Assembly (NCBI GenBank): GCA_008508345.1
Contig: QNGE01001265.1
Span: 1-64,000 of the forward strand
From: Paragonimus westermani
Lineage: Eukaryota; Platyhelminthes; Trematoda; Plagiorchiida; Troglotrematidae
Length of the DNA stretch: 64,000 nucleotides
Direction: 5' to 3'
The notes below the pieces were generated by a model, which was not told where the DNA came from, searched no databases, and saw only the letters and a list, made by a program, of their open reading frames with translations. Position 1 is the stretch's first letter, and the number at the start of each line of letters is the position of its first letter. Shown here piece after piece: positions 58,301-64,000 of this stretch. Made by a program: the position numbers and the translations under genes.

Positions 58301-61300
58301 AGTCCAAATGCGAAATTTCTGAGCTCACTCCTTGGCTTCACAGCTCAGAGGTTAAAACGTTCTTCGCGCTTGGACATGCTATTGCTGTCGCCAGTTCGAT
58401 CCAGCTGACGTCCAGTTTCCGTGTACTTGGGTCTCGTCTAAATCAGAAAGTCTGCTACACGGCTTATCAGTATATTTATTACACTGGCGGATTAAGACGA
58501 TAGAAATATGTGGGGCCTAAGACCTCGTAAATTGCCTAGTGTGCAGGAATGCCACAGGTCAATTTGCGTAAACTTGTTGCAATGAAATGCTTAGATTACC
58601 CTGCTGTAACTCTTTCCTGCTAGCTGGAGCCTCGGAGTTTATGATATTTGGTTTTGTTTGCCTCCAAAAATGCAGTCAGACTTTAGGAACTCGATCACAC
58701 GAGATATTATTACACCCTGAATCACCGATGATGGACCGCACGAACCCAATCTCGTTTGCTCACCTTTACTGCATACAGATTGTTTCCGAGGTTTAAACAA
58801 AGCGAGTCGAATTGGCATGGTAGGACATCGGAGTATAGGCACCGTGAAGGGACGTACACAAGTCTCCTAACTGAGTTGGTCCACAGTACGATTCACGTGT
58901 CAGTGAGACATTTTTACTCTGGTCAACACAATATTCACACAATGCTGCCATGATCATTTTCTCAACAGCAGGGAGAGTCAGAAATCAAGGATAAACTTAT
59001 TTCGATGTATTGATTTTTCCATAGCAACTGAGTCATGTTGTATCATTTTGTTTGTTGTTCATTAATGAACTGTTTCGAGTGCTGTAAAGCTTTGTAGGAA
59101 ATAATCAAGACCGTGTAGTACATTTCTTGGTTTTGTGTTCTTGTTACCGACTCTACTTTTTAATTGGAGACATTGTGCTCCTTTGTGCTCGTTTTAGACA
59201 TATATTATGGTCCTTATGAGATTTAGGATAATTTGTTTCCAGTGATTCAGGCAGGTTATTCAAGACATGTGTTCCAATTGGCCTGTTTTGTTCTTTAAAC
59301 ACCGTTGGTCACCTTTCACGCACCTCAACTGAGTGCATATCACCTAAGATAGTGGAATATAACTACTTACTGGAAGGAGGGCTTTTTCACACTTTGGTTG
59401 TTTTACTAACGCTTCTTCTCACTGAAATTATGCGCTACCAATTAGGCCAAACGAACCAGATTTCGATTAGCTTTCAACGGGCTCCTAGGATTTGATAACA
59501 TTTCAACGATTTATTCAATCTTTCACCGAAGACTGAACTGTTTTATCTGCTCAGACAGACGAAAACGTGAGAATTCATGTTGGGTTCAAAAGAGGTTATT
59601 ATCCATCGGTTGAAAAATGCAAACCCTCCAAATGATCTCGAGGCAATTGTTCTTTAAAGCGTAAAACCGCACCAACAAACAAGTTGTGAAGTAGACAACG
59701 AGGCGTCAGAAGGAAAGGTTACAACAACTACGATGTGAATTTATCCTCCCTTTTCGGGAAATGTTTATACACACCGTTGCATCTAAAGTATACGCGTTTG
59801 CCGTATTCCCTACCGCCTGGGGAAAGTTTCTTTATCAAAGTGATCTAATTACGTCACTTTGTACTTTTTGACTGAAACTGTTTTCGAAGGAACAAGTCGG
59901 TCATTTCCTTCCTAGAAGTGGTTAATAACAAATCCTTTAAATTTGAAAATCTGGTTTTAATATTGTTCATTTTCACCATTTACATCTTGCTGATATTTGT
60001 CATAGGAGTTGTTGAACCACACACGAGTCGTATGCTCCTGGTTTCCCCAGGTAACCGATCTGGTCTTTGCGGAAGTAGAAGCTTCTCACAGATCGATACA
60101 TGCTGGCATGTTGATTCACTCAAGCCAATCCTATAACCTTCCCAAAGGTCACCCAGACTTTTTGTTGTGTCGTTCGTATTTACTCAACACTCGACGATTT
60201 AAGACCCACGTAACAAATGTGCATTACGTCAAACGTAACTTGAAGACCCATTTAAAAGAAAATTACGATTAATTATTAAATGTATTACACTATTTGCAAC
60301 GTGTTGGGAAACTGCTGGCACGCGATCAAACTATAAATGTGCGCAATGCTATGCGCTCTACTTAGATACATGATGCGCGAACGGATGGTCGGACGACACA
60401 CGTCATGCGAACTCTCCTAACTGCATGGATACAATGTGTACTTGTAATATTTGCAAATCCTTTACATATCACACCACGTGAAGGAAAGACGAAAATTTCC
60501 AGGAAGTTACATGAGTTATGGATAATATTGTTTAACCTTGTCGTTTGTGTTAGATCTCAGTAGGCTGCAGACGGTAGAGTGATAGGTTTTCGCCACCAAT
60601 TAGAGATTACAACCCCCATAAATGATGGTCGCTCGTTTTCACAAGGTCACTGAAGTTTGTATGAAAAAATTCAACCCACTGTTTTTTCATGCACTCATTG
60701 CTAACTGTTCGTATTACCTCTGCTTGATGGGTAAATTGTTTCAAAGGCATTCTAGAATTCGGACGAGTACACTTACGTGCTAAGGAAACTATTAACGGGA
60801 ACATTTGAATTAGCACCCGTGTGTTGAAGGTAGTCAACCGTGTTTTTAGAGACTGTTACAAACCAACACCGGTAAACACAATGCACTGCTGCTCATACGT
60901 TAAGCACTCTTAGAGAACACTAAAATCCGTCTCTCTAGTGGGTGGAAGTGAACGCTACAGAACGGACCTCGACATTTTCAAATATTCTGAACATATTCAA
61001 TTATTTTTAACATGATGGATGTTTACGAGAATAGCAAGATCATTTCACCGTCAGCTTACTCCGTTATTATCACATAGCCACCAGTTGTTTCACAGGCTCC
61101 CCCCACAAACGTACGAAAAAACTATACTGGGAATCGGCTACCCCCTCAGTGCTAACAGTCCTAGCCTGCTCATTTATATCAATTTCTCCTCAGTCGGAAT
61201 ATCCCCACAGACCGAAACTGACTGTTTTCATTTCTTTAATCTTGTACAGTGCTTTTAGTATGCTGGTTGGAGACAAGTAGGCATATCTACTAACTGTTGC

Positions 61301-63312
61301 GTGTTCATGAAACGCCTGTCCATTTAGAAGCATCGACGAGACCACATCAGCATCTGATCATTGTAGATGTAACTCATCTGTTGGTAAGCCGGAGAAAAAA
61401 GCGGCTGAAGCACAATGGAATGGATGGAACATCCATGGCGCTCCAGGTCAGAATGATCCACCGGATTGCACCAGGAGAATCAGTTTGTAAATTAGAAACG
61501 TATAGTCCAATACCATCTAACTTTTTACGCGTCCTACTCATTGTCCCAGCTGATTTCACCATTGTCAAAACGTAATGAACGCAGGTCTTACGATGATTTC
61601 ACAACTTGAATAATCCCTTCATCTGATAACCGTTGAAATGACGGTATGGTCGGTGGCAAATAAACCAACTTGGTAATGCTGAAACATTGTTGAACGAACA
61701 CGGCGGTTTAAATTTTGTGTATGATACAAACTAATCCCGTCTCGTCGCAATTGAATATCTCCCTAACTTGATATTCTTCACATTTCTCATCAACACGTGA
61801 ATCAATTCCCAACTGGTATAGTTAGTGCATCAGCTGTTTCTTCAGCCAAGTAGCGCGAGGTAACATTACTCCCCTGTTGGAACTTGAAAAACCATCTGTT
61901 CCTTGTTATGAAACTGTTCGATCCAAGTTGGCGAGTGATATTTTTTGTTTCTTTTCCGGATCATTGATCCGGATACCGGTGAAGCTTTGTAACGCACACG
62001 TTGGTGGGGAAGCACAATCCGTTCTTCGCTATTAATGTCTGTATTTCTTTGGGATTCTGTTTTCTCCTTTCGCTACAACAAGTTCAACGTCTGCTTGGTC
62101 AAGAAAACTCCCGTTTTGTTCTTTACTCTCAGGTAGGGTCTGTTAATCCGGTCTGATGTCATCGTAGTTCACTTGGTGAAATCTCCGATGCACCCTAATG
62201 TTGTGTCGGTGCAGCCACAGCACCCGGTGAACTATCGATAGCCGAGCGGTACATAGGGACATAGCCGTTTTCGTTCCTCTGGTAGTCCAAATCGAACGGG
62301 AAAGTGTATTGGCGCATGGTCATGTTTTTTAGCCCTTACTTGGTCAGGGCTTGTGTCCGATAACACACGATTTGGGATTGAATTTGCTGAAGTTTGGTTA
62401 GTTTGGATCTCGAACGTACACGCACCCGTAGAGCGCACGCCACCCGTCTTTTTTAAATACCCTTTAAAATAACTCGAGCTGGTATCGTAGCTACCAGACT
62501 ATACAAAACCGATAGCAGTGTGAACACATGGAAACCTTAATGAATGGAATGAGAGGTATTATAATGGTGGTCGCTGCCAGGGGCTGTGCACTGAAAAACT
62601 TCCGCTTCATGAATAAAGAGAGCGGTCTTTAAACATTGTATGTTTTTTGTAAAAATTGCATAAGTTCCTAAAGTGACACTTGTGAAGTATTGGTTCTTGT
62701 GAAGAGGAGTCTGCAAGAGGAACCAATGCGCTAACGATAAGCTGGATATTTTCCGCAGAATACAGCAATTCACCCGCAGACTGCATCCGACTTATTTAGG
62801 AACTCTTGTACACCAATTGCTGATTCATAACAAGTCTTACTTAGGGTGCAGTAACTTGACTTCAGGTGGATTCTACTGTTTGTTTGTAACGATTCATTCC
62901 TGATCTATACCTGTGACAGGTAATGTGTGGAACCCACTCTCTTCCGTCAGTCCAACGTGCGTCAATAGACTGTACATCATAGACCACACTTACTGTTTGA
63001 TTTGTTGTTACTATACGCCACACTTGTCTGAGCATTTATACATTAAGTGAACGAAACAACCCAGATGGCACCATTTGATTGCATCCTTACTGAACAGTGC
63101 TGAAGTGTCTTTGTGATCATGACCTGTCCTGGAGTGTTTCTGTTGTGTTCATTACAGCCTATGAATATCGTGGGAGACAAGTCGCCACCGAAGACATACC
63201 ACAATATGTTCACTATCCGGAAGGTTCTCGTGGTCAAAATCTCTTTTTATGGATCTTGGAGTTGCTGGGTTGTCACTCGGACACTCATTTTCACTCCGAG
63301 ACGTTAAATTGA
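43088..63312 (+). CDS. METTL22: METTL22-like protein-lysine methyltransferase (4 exons plus putative start)
   Basis: Coding segments 43088-43305, 49326-49960, 56715-56915 and 63158-63312 join in matching phases (2, 1, 1) with GT...AG borders. The order of conserved blocks follows METTL22. These are VLSDFHL near the N-terminus, LADVGSQLWNGCLLL before the fold, the SAM-binding motif LELGCGLGCAG at residues 134-144, ADVVYD at 276-281, AVERRICFTL with AYDHFVDCL, and a C-terminal IPQYVHYP...LFLWIL block. Family-16 methyltransferases share the SAM motif and the D(V)VYD segment. Human METTL22 methylates a lysine of the DNA/RNA-binding protein KIN17; the same substrate here is only an inference. With the proposed Met-Ser start the product is 404 aa, equal to the human length. 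The introns are 6.0, 6.8 and 6.2 kb. Confidence 0.9.
46226..46310 (+). repeat. tRNA-like (SINE-type) module
   Basis: GCATAGCATAGAGGGGTAAT resembles an A-box, and about 40 bases later TGTCGATCCCT resembles a B-box. The spacing fits a tRNA-derived SINE head; no full cloverleaf is clear. Confidence 0.3.
48715..49030 (+). repeat. Dispersed repeat family, fullest copy
   Basis: The copy shows in order CTCTTTCGAAAAGAAGCACT, CTCGAGTTTCGCTCTCATTA, GTCAGTAGTGCATATCCTTG, GGACAGTTACTGTGCCTC, CAGGCGAGAGTAGTTGAGCA and GGTCGTGCCTGATG. The blocks recur in the same order near 7951 and 51430. No open frame spans it, so it may be an untranslated end of a retroelement. Confidence 0.55.
49326..49960 (+). CDS. 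METTL22: METTL22 catalytic-core exon
   Basis: The acceptor TTTTTTGATTTTTCAG completes a Ser codon (AG|C). The exon encodes LADVGSQLWNGCLLLIDWLI, then motif I (VLELGCGLGCAGLIAALCG), then VVFLTDRW as the post-I acidic strand end. A less conserved insert rich in Ser, His and Asp follows, then LIMAADVVYDTEKTEG. The insert (about residues 210-265) is where METTL22 proteins vary. The donor is CTGAAG|GTATTT, phase 1. Confidence 0.93.
51430..51660 (+). repeat. Dispersed repeat family, decayed copy
   Basis: GTCAGTAATGCATGCCATGA, GACAGTTGTTGTACCTC and CACAAACGAATGTGACTGAG align in order with the copy at 48715-49030. Confidence 0.5.
54025..54115 (-). repeat. tRNA-like (SINE-type) module
   Basis: On the minus strand, ATCAGTGGTTGATTGGACA (A-box-like) is followed by GGTTCAAATCT (B-box). 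No confident tRNA fold with an acceptor stem is evident. Confidence 0.35.
56715..56915 (+). CDS. METTL22: METTL22 exon: AVERR / AYDHF blocks
   Basis: The exon begins after TCCATTTTCAATAG, with G|CT restoring phase. It encodes ALLRTVCSILETN, then RAIFAVERRICFTLDEL, then YDHFVDCLKQLDG. These match the family's ILSVEKRLNFTL and AYDHFRSCL segments. The donor TGTTG|GTAAGT is strong, phase 1. Confidence 0.92.
56916..63157 (+). other. METTL22 last intron (6.2 kb)
   Basis: Contains a tRNA-like module near 58345-58425. Longer open frames (58036-58503, 61297-61575, minus 62232-62438) have no recognisable domain; the first overlaps the tRNA-like module and is taken as chance. Confidence 0.6.
58345..58425 (+). 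repeat. tRNA-like (SINE-type) module
   Basis: CAGCTCAGAGGTTAAAACGT (A-box and D-loop-like) is followed about 40 bases later by AGTTCGATCC (B-box). This is the most tRNA-like of the modules in the window. Confidence 0.4.
63158..63312 (+). CDS. METTL22: METTL22 last exon
   Basis: The acceptor GTGTTCATTACAG gives G|CC in phase. The peptide runs EDIPQYVHYPEGSRG, then LFLWILELLG, parallel to the C-terminal FPQLLVYERL...LELWKI of METTL22. It then has a short His/Ser-rich tail and TGA at 63310-63312. Similarity is modest, but the phase match, position and the poly(A) signal that follows support it. Confidence 0.75.
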
Positions 63313-63396
63313 TCAGTACTTCTCTCCTCCGTATTCAGTATGTTGTACTTTTATAGGTAAATAAGGTTTGAGTTTCTTACAAGATGATTACTAACG

Positions 63397-63402
63397 AATA
63401 AA
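63397..63402 (+). terminator. Poly(A) signal for METTL22
   Basis: The hexamer AATAAA lies 85 bases after the stop codon, a normal distance for a short 3' UTR. Confidence 0.65.
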
Positions 63403-64000
63403 ACTGTATTTAAATCAAGCATTCTACTAATCTTCATTTTGACCCTGTCACTTGAAATTGAATGACAAATATGAAACTGTTTTTGACGTTAAGACAAGTT
63501 CCCGATATAGATGTGTATATACGCCTTGACATTTTTTAATTAATCGAATAGCAGTCAGGTTGGCAGATTTGTTAATTTAGGTCAAACCCAACTGTGAGAA
63601 GTCTGGGCCTCAGCTTTATTTGAACTAGCTACAGAAACACACCTTAGCGCGACAACTGCCCCGTTGCCTGAGCAACTGGAGCTGTCCAGGAGCTCCGTAA
63701 CCCTTTTAGAACAGTCTATCCCCGGAATAATTTAGTTACCTCCATATACACGATGAGACGGATAGGTGAATCAACCCATATATGGATTCCCCGAGTTACC
63801 GCTTGTCATCGTATTAGTAGCTTCCTTACTTTACACCGAGAACGCACACATGCATCACAACAACGTCCTCCTGAACCGCTTCACAGCGCGTTTGTGTTTC
63901 CGCGACGTCGCTAGACACACTGTTCACTTATCAGCTTACACCAACAGCGGCCGTTTACCTGGGTCGATTATTCTCAGCCTTCGGATGGGCCTTCATTCCA
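63403..64000. other. Downstream flank, nothing recognised
   Basis: No gene, RNA or repeat can be supported in the final 600 bases. Confidence 0.6.

Noticed and set aside
58036..58503. 155-aa open frame in the last METTL22 intron.
   Set aside because: No family resemblance, no splice-phase fit with the METTL22 exons, and part of it is a tRNA-like repeat.

Overview
The window reads as a large-genome invertebrate, most likely a parasitic flatworm (trematode). Coding exons are short islands separated by introns of up to about 7 kb with GT...AG borders, and the spacer DNA is full of decayed retroelements (RTE-like LINE pieces, Penelope-type 3' motifs, an LTR protease relic, tRNA-like modules). 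The taxon is an inference from architecture and repeat types; no species-level marker was seen.

Two multi-exon genes are supported, both on the + strand. The first, about 2456-25843, is a CUX/Cut-class homeobox gene. I resolve 11 exons whose splice phases agree at every junction. It encodes a coiled-coil segment, a first CUT domain, long Ser/Thr/Pro-rich linkers, a second CUT domain split between two exons, and a C-terminal CUX homeodomain split by an intron between homeodomain residues 44 and 45. The summed coding length is 1465 aa from the first visible ATG, though more N-terminal exons may lie upstream of the window. The second gene, 43088-63312, is a METTL22 orthologue (class I, family-16 protein-lysine methyltransferase). 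It has four phase-consistent exons and a canonical AATAAA about 85 bases after the stop. A tiny initiator exon (ATG TCC, 34568-34573) is proposed, which would bring the protein to 404 aa.

Layout: 1-2455 opposed LINE relics; 2456-6069 CUX exons 1-4; 6070-8706 intron with a 96-bp-arm foldback; 8707-14280 exons 5-9; 14281-21684 a large intron carrying a 2,718-bp near-perfect tandem duplication joined by a single N, probably an unmerged haplotype overlap; 21685-25843 exons 10-11; 25844-43087 intergenic or METTL22 5' intron, repeat-rich; 43088-63312 METTL22; 63313-64000 downstream flank.

The most unusual material is non-coding. A recurring motif CTGANGA / short hairpin / GAAAC has the form of a hammerhead-ribozyme catalytic core and occurs in three places. 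One of these is a perfect head-to-head palindrome flanked by a 12-bp direct repeat. Such motifs are known from Penelope-like retroelements. Catalytic competence is not shown here, because helix III and the cleavage site could not be assigned.
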